Source: Clostridia bacterium (lineage in GTDB: Bacteria; Bacillota; Clostridia; TANB77; CAG-508). Taken from it: a stretch of 53,029 bases of DNA. Position 1 is the first letter of the stretch. Each line of letters opens with the position of its first letter. Both the position numbers and the translations under genes were made by a program. A model generated the notes under the pieces. It ran no database searches and had not been told where the DNA came from. It saw nothing but the letters and a program-made list of their open reading frames with translations. Of the stretch, positions 26,001-33,400 are shown piece by piece. Location: positions 1 through 53,029 of the forward strand of contig CAADYJ010000044.1 of the NCBI GenBank assembly GCA_900753245.1. Direction: 5' to 3'.

Positions 26001-27930
26001 GTTTATTTAATACCGGCTTATTTAAAATATGAGCCATTGCTCCTATTAGTTCTAATCCAGATTCTAAAGTTAATTCCGTATCAGCATCTAATGTAATTAT
26101 ATATTTTATTTTTGGAACTTCTTTTATTGTATTTACTAAAAATGGGTCATCTATATTTCCTAATAAATATTCATTAAATTGATTTAATAGCCCTCTTTTT
26201 CTCTCCCATCCTAAGTAACATTCTTCTGTTCCATTCCAAAATCTTTTTCTATAAACAAATTGAAATTTTGGAAAACTATTTTCTATATTATATAAATTAT
26301 TATTATACTTGTTATTTAATATATCTACTTGTTTAAGGCCCTCTTCTATTACTTCTTTATCAAATTTTTCTTCCTTATTTGCTCCAGAAGAACAGTCTCC
26401 TAGCAATGCAAAATATAAGTTTTCACTTTTATTTGCTAAATAATATTGTTCTAATTTTTGCATTAACTCTTTTACTTTTTCTTTGCTTTTTAGTATTGTT
26501 GGTATTACTACAAATGTTGCATATTCTTCAGGAATACCTTTTTTTAAGTCTATTCTTGGTATCATTTTAGGTTTTACTATTTTTCCTAATACATATTGTA
26601 TACATTCTATTACTATTGGCTCTATAACAAACCACATTAATATTCCTATTAATATATTAAGAAAAATTGAATTTGTCTTTCTATATAACATTATCATTAA
26701 TATTATATCTAAGATTGTTGTAATACCAAAATTTGATAATATATACCAGTAAACTTTAGTACTCTTTTTTATTTTTTTATTTTTAACTTGTATTTTTTCA
26801 TACAAATTATTAATTCCATCATCTATTAAATAATAACCTATATGCATTTGCTTAGTTATTTCATTTTCTCTTTTTTCAAATTTTTCTTTAGCTAATTCTA
26901 ATGCTTTGCTTGCAATATAAAACTCTGAAATCTTTGTTTTGTTAGCAATTTCTTTTATTGAATTTCTATAATATTCTTTTGTTCTATAGTCCATAAAACC
27001 ATAAACATTTGCAGGATCGCTTCTCAATATTTCTTCAACGCCATTACTTTGTTCAAATATTGTTAAGAAATCCATTCTAAGAAGTTCTTTCATACTTGTA
27101 ATACAATTTGCCATACTAACTTTTTTTATTGCAATATCAAAATGCTCTTTTTTTACTACTTCTTCTATTGTAGTTCCCATTTTATTAACTTGTTCTTCTA
27201 AAGCCATAACAAAAGGGTACGCACTTCTACCTTCATTTTTTAATCTATATGATAAATACTCAATAAAAGGATATTTCATTTCTCCATATCCTTTAACTCT
27301 AGATCTATACTCTGATAAATTTTTATATTTTAATTCATTTTTCTTTTCTACATATTTTTCTAAAATATTTTCTACACGGTATTTTTGCATTTGGCTAAAA
27401 TAAATTTTTTCACAAATATCTCTTATTGATTGTATTAATGCTATTTGCATAAAAATACCAACATTCCATATTTCTTCCATGCTTAAAGATTTCTTTTTTT
27501 GATAACTACACAAAAAGCTACTTACATTTTTATAATCTATTTTATTATCTGTAAAATTAACTATTTCATATGCTAACACATATATTCTCGCAAAACCTTT
27601 ATCTAATCCATTTGCAATTCCTAGAAAGTTAGTATATTTTTTTAATGGCATTTCTTTTATTATTGTTTTTACCGTTTCATCTATTATATAAAAGTTATCT
27701 AAAAGCCATTCTCCAGCTGGATGAATAGGTATTCCAAGTTTAATATGTTCATTTAACAGATGATATACCTCTTCTATAACAGCAAAATTCTCCTTTACAC
27801 TTGGTATTGGATACGTATTTTTATTACTATTTTTCTGCATTATTTGGTCTGATGCTAATTTTTCTAAATACAATTCTAACTGCTCTTTATCTAAAATTGT
27901 TCCTCTTTTATTTAAAGTTTTATATTCCAT
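23014..27930 (-). CDS. Cyclic beta-1,2-glucan synthase (NdvB/Cgs-like), N-terminal part
   Basis: 1,638 aa in frame 0, of which 1,633 precede the CGG; joined to the next frame the protein is 2,725 aa, matching the roughly 2,800 aa of Cgs/NdvB. Start ATG, with AAGGAG inside a hairpin. Domains: helical N-terminal region (1-390); two membrane helices (about 395-450); GT84 glycosyltransferase (about 470-830) with YFALLGDCSSG, YIITLDADTELTLESGLELI, DLLEGSYLRCG and RLHRWIRGDYQI; four to six membrane helices (about 855-1,000); the glycoamylase-like transglycosylase domain (about 1,015-1,470: NRTSCTNIGLALLSVVSSYDLGY, WSGTAFEYLMP, TYMAHHQALIL); then a beta-sandwich. It polymerises UDP-glucose at the inner membrane face and cyclises the product. 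Confidence 0.85.
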   Translation of the reverse strand: MEYKTLNKRGTILDKEQLELYLEKLASDQIMQKNSNKNTYPIPSVKENFAVIEEVYHLLNEHIKLGIPIHPAGEWLLDNFYIIDETVKTIIKEMPLKKYTNFLGIANGLDKGFARIYVLAYEIVNFTDNKIDYKNVSSFLCSYQKKKSLSMEEIWNVGIFMQIALIQSIRDICEKIYFSQMQKYRVENILEKYVEKKNELKYKNLSEYRSRVKGYGEMKYPFIEYLSYRLKNEGRSAYPFVMALEEQVNKMGTTIEEVVKKEHFDIAIKKVSMANCITSMKELLRMDFLTIFEQSNGVEEILRSDPANVYGFMDYRTKEYYRNSIKEIANKTKISEFYIASKALELAKEKFEKRENEITKQMHIGYYLIDDGINNLYEKIQVKNKKIKKSTKVYWYILSNFGITTILDIILMIMLYRKTNSIFLNILIGILMWFVIEPIVIECIQYVLGKIVKPKMIPRIDLKKGIPEEYATFVVIPTILKSKEKVKELMQKLEQYYLANKSENLYFALLGDCSSGANKEEKFDKEVIEEGLKQVDILNNKYNNNLYNIENSFPKFQFVYRKRFWNGTEECYLGWERKRGLLNQFNEYLLGNIDDPFLVNTIKEVPKIKYIITLDADTELTLESGLELIGAMAHILNKPVLNKQKDCVVEGHAIMQPRVGVNIEAANKTLFTKIFAGNGGVDAYTNAISDIYQDNFQEGIFTGKGIYDLKVFSEVLYNEIPENTVLSHDLLEGSYLRCGLVSDILLMDGYPTNYNSFKTRLHRWIRGDYQINKWLLKNVTDRKQIEKTNPLNMLSRYKILDNLIRPISDVFALIAIIIGSLINNSFILSLAIISIIFPTIIEVINKIIYKKEGETYQKTFVPRLPTFLASIIRGILAIMALPDKALFSLSAIVKTIYRQTISKKHFLEWTTSEDAEKMAKTDLLSYYKNMYLNVILGVLGIIYVTFIKNQSTNLAILILSILWIIGPAVFWYISKNLKSEDIIKEISNKDKEYLLDIGKRTWEYFKDTLIPENNYLPPDNYQEERKLKFVNRTSCTNIGLALLSVVSSYDLGYENLEDTLKLLKEMLNTVENLQKWNGHLYNWYNIETLEPLIPRYISTVDSGNFVGYIYVLKEFYRTIREKLLNGELEKDNNKIAKLISYIPEWVDKPNCDNPLTNADFTKLYDEEKGLFSIGFNIEENKLTDSYYDLLASEARQASLVAISKKDVPVKHWNKLSRTLTTMDGYNGLISWSGTAFEYLMPNVIIKQEEGSLLDESCKFMLMSQKKYAKKLGIPWGFSETAFYLKDLNNNYQYKAIGIPWLGLKRGLEEDMVVATYASMMALTEEPKEVIENIRKLEKQNMYSKYGFYESIDYTPIRMPKGSKYEVVKTYMAHHQALILLSINNLFNNKILQKRFSQNPEMSSVEILLQERMPENRIITKEEKVKPNKIKYEDYQNYAQRIYNKTNQSLPTYNVLANDNYSITMDVKGEGYSKYKNYIINRYKRLSDENQGIFFYLKNIKNKRIWTVNKMSYLPEADKYEITFSEDSDKIKRTDGSIQTTCKVAIASEKEVELRRLEIKNNGIEEETIELTMAIEPVLATLEQYTSHPAFQNLFLVYEYLEEENIFIIKRKNREDTKQGLYMAVSFYTQDNCIRRLRV
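23028..23031 (-). other. CGGA +1 shift site 1 (ndvB-like gene)
   Basis: Frame 0 reads TGC ATA CGG AGA CTT and stops four codons later. Skipping the C gives ATA GGA GAC TTA, restoring the long downstream frame. CGG is codon 1,634. Confidence 0.75.
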
Positions 27931-27939
27931 TAAAAAATT

Positions 27940-27985
27940 CCACTCCTTGGCAATATGTTTTGCACATATTATTTGCCAATAGTGG
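27940..27985 (-). promoter_or_regulatory. Stem-loop overlapping the ndvB-like ribosome site
   Basis: The arms CCACT(CC)TTGGCAA and TTGCCAA(T)AGTGG pair with a 19-nt loop. On the minus strand the AAGGAG of the glucan synthase lies in this stem and its bulge, so the fold would hide the ribosome site. It may also terminate cwlD transcripts in part. Confidence 0.5.
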
Positions 27986-28003
27986 AAAATTTATGCGAAA
28001 ATA

Positions 28004-28716
28004 TTAATTATAAAAATAATCTATAATTCCATTATATATTCCCCAAGCCAATTTATCTTGGTAACTATCTTCTAATAACATTTTTTCTTCCTCTGCATTA
28101 GATAAAAATCCACATTCTACAATTGATATTGGAATTTCTACATGTTTCATTATATATACATTTTCTAATTTCATTGCTACTCTTTTATTTTCTCTTTGTA
28201 TTGCTTCATTCAAGTTTTCTTGCAAACTTTTTGCAAGCTTTATACTAGACTCATCTCCTGTTTTATAAAAACATTGCCATCCCCAGTATTCTTCTTGTGG
28301 TATTTTATTTAAATGTATAGAAACAAAAATATCTGCTTTAGCTTCATTTCCTATTTTTACCCTATTGTGTATATCTGATATCTTCTTTTGTTTTAATGTT
28401 TTACTATCTAAATCGTAAATCGCTTCATCATCACTTCTTGTTAAAATAACTGTTGCTCCTGACTGTTCAAGAAGACTTTGAACTTTTAATGCTATTTTTA
28501 AATTAGTTTCAGCTTCTGTAGTTCCGAGTGCTACTTTGTGCCCCTTCATCCGGTTTTCCATGTCCGTGCGTCTAATACAATTACTTTATTGCTTACTGGA
28601 AGTGCCACTGTTTGAACACTCTTATTTACATTTGCTGTTTGAAACACAAATGCAAACATTGCTACTGCTAATGTTCCTACTACTAACAATATTCTTTTTT
28701 TACTTAAAATAATCAT
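28004..28716 (-). CDS. cwlD: N-acetylmuramoyl-L-alanine amidase CwlD, interrupted by two +1 frameshifts
   Basis: Start ATG 28716 (GGGAG 8 nt upstream). Read with two one-base skips the product is 236 aa; B. subtilis CwlD is 237. Segment 1 (50 codons): signal/anchor helix ILLVVGTLAVAMFAFVF, ending SNKVIVLDA. Segment 2 (13 codons): GHGKPDEGAQSST with the first zinc His and the zinc Glu. Segment 3 (173 codons): GTTEAETNLKIALKVQSLL, ATVILTRSDD, FVSIHLNKIP (zinc His) and the catalytic Glu in SIVECGFLSN. Every active-site residue is present only if both skips occur; frame 0 stops eight codons after the first site. CwlD makes muramic-delta-lactam in the spore cortex, needed for germination. Confidence 0.88.
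28523..28526 (-). other. CGGA +1 shift site 3 (cwlD, second)
   Basis: In the frame set by site 2 the codons read AGC ACT CGG AAC. Skipping the C gives ACT GGA ACT ACA GAA, opening the 173-codon catalytic part. Confidence 0.75.
28563..28566 (-). other. CGGA +1 shift site 2 (cwlD, first)
   Basis: Frame 0 reads GAC GCA CGG ACA TGG. Skipping the C gives GAC GCA GGA CAT GGA, the conserved DAGHG motif with the zinc histidine. CGG is codon 51. Confidence 0.8.
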
Positions 28717-28719
28717 ATA

Positions 28720-28765
28720 AAAAACTCCCATATTGATATACTTTATATATCTTATGAGAGTTTTT
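28720..28765 (-). terminator. Hairpin between the DUF4190 gene and cwlD
   Basis: Arms AAAAACTCCCATA and TATGAGAGTTTTT (one mismatch, 20-nt loop) end in a T run on the minus strand. The 3' arm also contains GGGAG, the cwlD ribosome site. Confidence 0.6.
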
Positions 28766-28795
28766 CTATTTTATTCTTGTTTTTATAATATACTA

Positions 28796-29092
28796 CTAAT
28801 AGTAAAATGCTTCTGAAAATCCTTCCATAAATCCTGTCATAAATGCTCCTAAAAATACTAGTACCCATATTGCAAGTACAATACTTCCTGTAACTATACC
28901 TGTAATAGCCATGCCTTTTCCTGGCTTTTTCACTCCTAAAATACCGAATATTAATGCAAGTATTGAGCATGGAATTGAAATAAACCAAGCACACCATGTT
29001 ACTATTGATACAATACCTAATACCATAGATGCGACACTAAGTCCTGGTGTTTTTTCATTATTTATAACTTCTGTTTCTTTATTTTCTATCAT
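28796..29092 (-). CDS. DUF4190-type small membrane protein
   Basis: 98 aa, start ATG after TTAGGGGAATAAAT. After a short charged N-terminus it has SVASMVLGIVSIVTWCAWF and a second segment, then the family's CSILALIFGILGVKKPGKGMAITGIVTGSIVL, followed by a third hydrophobic helix near the C-terminus. The pattern (helix, loop with GxxxxxKPGKG, helix) is typical of DUF4190. Function unknown. An overlapping 81-aa frame at 28752-28997 is spurious. Confidence 0.75.
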   Translation of the reverse strand: MIENKETEVINNEKTPGLSVASMVLGIVSIVTWCAWFISIPCSILALIFGILGVKKPGKGMAITGIVTGSIVLAIWVLVFLGAFMTGFMEGFSEAFYY

Positions 29093-29220
29093 ATTTATTC
29101 CCCTAACTATCTTCTATTATAGACTATTTTTATTTTGTGGTCAAATTTGCTATCTTGAGGCACACTTAACTTCTTTTAAAAGTAAATGTAATTTATGAAA
29201 TACATAATATTACTTATAAA

Positions 29221-29331
29221 ATGGCAACAAAAAACCAGAATCAAGATTTTGTACGCAGTGCAAACTGCTACAAAATCTAATTTCTGCCATATTTATCTTC
29301 TACAGAAAGTTATCATACTATGATAACTTTC
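29221..29331. repeat. Two structured hairpins in the DUF4190-CAP intergenic region
   Basis: 29221-29290 folds as a long interrupted hairpin: ATGG/CCAT, CAGAA/TTCTG, a 10-bp stem AGATTTTGTA/TACAAAATCT, then GCAGT/ACTGC closed by a GCAA tetraloop. 29305-29331 is a perfect 13-bp hairpin GAAAGTTATCATA with its complement. No coding potential seen. It could be a structured RNA, a decayed palindromic repeat or a set of terminators. Confidence 0.5.
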
Positions 29332-29343
29332 CTAGAATATAAA

Positions 29344-29371
29344 AAAACTAGTTCAAATTAAAACTAGCTTT
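29344..29371 (-). terminator. Terminator of the CAP gene
   Basis: Minus strand: AAAGCTAGTT pairs with AACTAGTTTT (one G-U), 8-nt loop, followed by further T. It is 22 nt past the CAP stop. Confidence 0.7.
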
Positions 29372-29392
29372 ATAGTATAATTTTATTCAAAA

Positions 29393-29941
29393 TTAAATTC
29401 CTATAAATACTTGTACGAATATTTTTCCATACACTTCGCTATCTATAACACATATTCCAGTATAATCAAATTTTTCTTCTAATATATTTTCTCTATGTGA
29501 TTTAGAATTTATCCAAGCTTCCACAGCTTTCTTTGCTGTAACATTTCCCGCCAGGTTTTCTCCTGCTATTTTGTATTCCACTCCTTGTGATTCCATTAGC
29601 TCAAAAGGCGTACCTAATTTTGGAGAATTGTGTGCAAAATAATTATTATTTATTAAATCTTCTGCTTTTAATTTTGCAACCTTTTGTAAATTAGCAATTG
29701 GTTTTAGTTTTGTCAATCCATTTTGTTCCCTATATTTATTTATTAAATCTAATGTCTCTTGTTCTTCTTGAGATAAAACAACCTCTTCTTGTTCTATTTC
29801 AATTTCATACTTTATTTTATTATTATTTTCTTTTTCTCCTAATACTGCTGTTTGATATGTCGCAAATGAAATTGTTTCAATAAAAATAAAAGCCAAAAAA
29901 ATAAATAAAATACCAAGCTTTCTCTTTGATATTTTCATCAT
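29393..29941 (-). CDS. Secreted CAP-domain (SCP/PR1-like) protein
   Basis: 182 aa, start ATG after AAAGGAGTTTAA. A signal peptide or membrane anchor (KRKLGILFIFLAFIFIETISF) is followed by an acidic linker and a CAP domain (about 58-182): LDLINKYREQNGLTKLKP, the cavity histidine in NNYFAHNSPKLGTPFELM, the Glu in AGENLAGN, and the second His in WINSKSHRENILEE, ending in a strand with VYGKIFVQVFIG. The residues of the CAP cavity are all present. Bacterial CAP proteins are common in spore formers (YkwD-like), usually of unknown activity. It has its own consensus promoter. Confidence 0.88.
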   Translation of the reverse strand: MMKISKRKLGILFIFLAFIFIETISFATYQTAVLGEKENNNKIKYEIEIEQEEVVLSQEEQETLDLINKYREQNGLTKLKPIANLQKVAKLKAEDLINNNYFAHNSPKLGTPFELMESQGVEYKIAGENLAGNVTAKKAVEAWINSKSHRENILEEKFDYTGICVIDSEVYGKIFVQVFIGI

Positions 29942-30048
29942 TTAAACTCCTTTTTATAAAAAATTCTTTTAAATTTTTATCTTAAGCTTGTATCTTATTA
30001 TATTTTATCCCTTGTTTATTTTTTTATTCTCTCTTTAAAAACAATGCT

Positions 30049-30077
30049 ATTATAACATATAATATAAATTATGTCAA
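30049..30077 (-). promoter_or_regulatory. Perfect sigma-A promoter of the CAP gene
   Basis: Minus strand: TTGACA (30077-30072), 17-nt spacer ending TGT, TATAAT (30054-30049). Both hexamers match consensus and an extended -10 TG is present. It lies 10 nt from palindromic element B. Confidence 0.85.
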
Positions 30078-30086
30078 CTTTTAAAA

Positions 30087-30378
30087 AGGACATTTTTGGA
30101 CGGGTCAATTTTGTCCTTTACATAAAACATAAAACGTGACAATATTAAAATAAAAACATATCAATTTAAAAAAAAGCGGATTGAAAGTAAGTAAGCTAGA
30201 AATTATTAAGAAATTTGTGGAAAGAGTTCATTTTCCAAATGGAAGGGTGCCACAAATTTCGATTATAATTTCTGCGTAACTTAGCTTGAACGAGCATTTT
30301 TTGAAAATTTATATGTTTTTATTATATTATCTTTTAAAATTATGTAAAAGACAAAATTGACCCGTCCAAAAATGTCCT
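30087..30378. repeat. GGGACGGG-type palindromic element B (292 bp)
   Basis: 30087-30124 and 30341-30378 are 38-bp inverted repeats with one mismatch, containing GGACGGGTCAATTTTGTC. Inside are further nested arms: TAAAAACATATCAATTT with AAATTTATATGTTTTTA (one mismatch), AGAAATTAT (30198-30206) with ATAATTTCT (30265-30273), and AAATTTGTGG (30211-30220) with CCACAAATTT (30250-30259). No reading frame. The whole unit can fold as one long hairpin. Confidence 0.8.
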
Positions 30379-30383
30379 GCATA

Positions 30384-30420
30384 AAAAATATCAGTAGAGA
30401 TATTCCCTACTGATATTTTT
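30384..30420 (-). terminator. Terminator of the first giant surface protein gene
   Basis: A 14-bp stem AAAAATATCAGTAG/CTACTGATATTTTT, four nt past the stop codon on the minus strand. The same hairpin recurs at 39993-40029. Confidence 0.85.
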
Positions 30421-30423
30421 ATT

Positions 30424-33400
30424 TTAGAAGTTAATATATTTATTTGGATCTATGCTATTTCCTGAGCCTGAGTTATTACGTAATTCAAAGTGTAAGTGAT
30501 GTCCTGTTGATGTTCCGTGGTTAGGGTCATCTTTTGCTCCACCTTCTAGTCCTACTACTTCTCCTTGTGTTACTGCTTGTCCTACTGCTACATCTATTTG
30601 TGATAAGTGTGCATAGAAACTATATATTGTTTCCCCATTTACAATATGTTTTATTTCTACGCAGTTACCATATCCGCTTTGTACTCCTGAATATGTTACT
30701 TCACCATCTGCTACTGCTAAGATATTTCCATGATGTGCTCCTACTATGTCTAGTCCACTATGTGTTTTTATTTCTCCTGTTATTGGATGTACCCTTGTTC
30801 CATATTCTGATGTTATTACATAGCTTCCTTTTAATGGTAATATCATATTTTCTGCATTTTGGTCTGTCCATATAACTTTTTGTGCTTTTTTACCATAGTT
30901 TTCCTTTAATATATCTCTATCTAATTTGTTTACTATACCATCTTCGTTTAAGTCATATTTTGCCATTTCCTTTTTGTTAGCATCAGTGATAGTTTCCCCA
31001 TGTTTATCATTTAATGCTACCATATCGTCTAATTCTATTTCTCCTGACTCTACTACATCTCCAGCCACTAATTTATAACTATCTAATGTTACTTCTTGGT
31101 CTATGCTTTCTATAAGTATGTCTTCTATGGTTATATTTAAATATCCTTCCTTCGATATTATTACTTTATACGTATCTGGAACAACATATATTTCATAACT
31201 TCCATTTTGTTTTGTTTTTTCTTCATATTTTAGTTCATTGTCTTTATATACTTTAATATTAGCAGTGTGTATGTTGTTTACATTTTCTGTTGTAACTTTT
31301 CCTCTTATTATGGTTTCTGTTTTTGGTTCTTTTGTTACATCTATAATATATGCTCTTAATTTTTCATTCTCTGCCTTTACCATAATTATTATTCTAGTAT
31401 CTTCTTCTGTAATATTATATGTACCTGTTCCACTCACTATTGTTGCTGTTTCATCTTCTGGTACTGCATTTATTTCCAAAGTATCCTGTCTTTGTGTTAA
31501 ATGAAGAGAATATTGTGTTACATTTTTATCAAATTCAGGAGATAATATACCTACACTAGTTGTTAAACTTTCTAAATAATTGTTATCAGATTTTTCTATT
31601 TCTACTTTAATTTTATAAGTAGTATTTCTTTCCCCATTATGACTTGTAACATCTATATTAAATACTCTTTCATTAGCAGTTAGATCTAAATCTCCTGATT
31701 TTACAACTATTGCATATTCATCTGTTGGAATAGCTATTACATTTTCTGCTTTTAGTATAGTTGTTCCTTTAGGAACTTTTAGCATATATTCTAATGTATT
31801 GCTATTAAATTCAGGAGTTATTTCATAGCCTGACACAGCAAGTTTTTCAAGTGTTGAGTCACTACTTTTTTCTCTTGTTATATAAATTGTATATGTTTGC
31901 GTTGTATAACCATCTGGTGCTATTGTTTTAATTTGGTATTTATTTAATTTTAATACTGACAATTCTACACTTACATCTGGATATACTTTTGTGTCTTCAT
32001 AAAACGGTAATGCTACAATTTCATTTTCTGTTAAAACAAACTTATCATTTGGCACAGTTAATGTATATTCATATACATCACTATTAAATTCTTGATCTAT
32101 TGTAAAAGATTTTACTGCTAAACTCTTTAATCTTGCATCATCTGTTCTTATTCTATTTATATTTACCTTATATGTCTTGGTATCACCATTTTCTGCTGTT
32201 ACAATAATTTCTCTTACACTTTCACCATCTGGAACTTCTTGTTCTTCATTTCCTTTGACTGTTGCAAATCTATCTTCTGTTAATACTTCAAATGATAATA
32301 AAGAATCTGCATTTCCTAATGTTAAATTATATTCTAACGTTCCATATGTAAAACTTGGATCTAACGTTCCAATACTTGGAATTAAATCAACTAAATCATT
32401 TACTGTTGATTTTACCCTATTTATATTTATTACATATGTTCTAGCACTTCCGTTTTCTGCTGTTACCTTTATTTCATGTGTGTTATCACCAGCTTGTATA
32501 GGTATATAACCTAATCCAGAAACTGTTGATAAAGTATTTTCTGCCTCTCCTATGAATTGCATTTTTGTAGTTCCTACTGGAACTATTATTTCGTAATTCA
32601 TAGTTTCTTTATTAAAGTTTGGTGATAGTTCAACTGTATTTGAATTCACTTTTGCTGTTAATGTTTTTAAATAATTATTATCATTTTTCTTTCTTATTAC
32701 TATAATAGTATAAGTTCTTGTAACTCCTATGCTAGATGTAACTTTAATTTCTACTTTATTTTCCCCAACTTTTAAAGTATAATCTCCATTACCACTTATA
32801 GTTGCTTTGCTATCTTCTGGCTCTGCATCTATTTTTATTTGAGTTATATCATTGTCGACAGTTATAGCATAAGAATTTGTAGTTTTAACAAATGAAGGTG
32901 ATAATTTTCCTTTTGATGGTAAAATATAACTTAAATAGTTATTGCTAGACATATTTCTATTTACTTGTATTGTATATATTTCTTTTTCTTTGCCATCGCT
33001 AGAAGTTACCTCTATTGTTACTTCATTATTTCCAATTATAAAGTTTTCATTGCCTTCTATTGTGTATGTTGCATTTGGATCTAATGTTTCTATTATCATG
33101 TCTAAGCTTGTAATTTCATTATCTACACTTACAAAATATGAATTTGTATTTTGATTAAATGTTGGTACTATTTCATAATTTTTAACTTGTAATTTTGATA
33201 ATTTTGCACTTACCGCTGTTTTTCTTTTTACATTTATTGTATATATATTCTTATTGCCATTTGCAGCAGTAACAATTATATCTATCTTATTTTTACCTAC
33301 AATTAAATTGTAATTTCCATTGCCTGTTACAAATGCCTCACTAGCTTCTGCATAACCTAACACATTTACATTTTCTATGTCATATTCAACTTCTATATTA

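Noticed and set aside
28752..28997. An 81-residue minus-strand frame overlapping the DUF4190 gene
   Set aside because: Atypical composition, no Shine-Dalgarno, and the other frame has clear family motifs and a good start.
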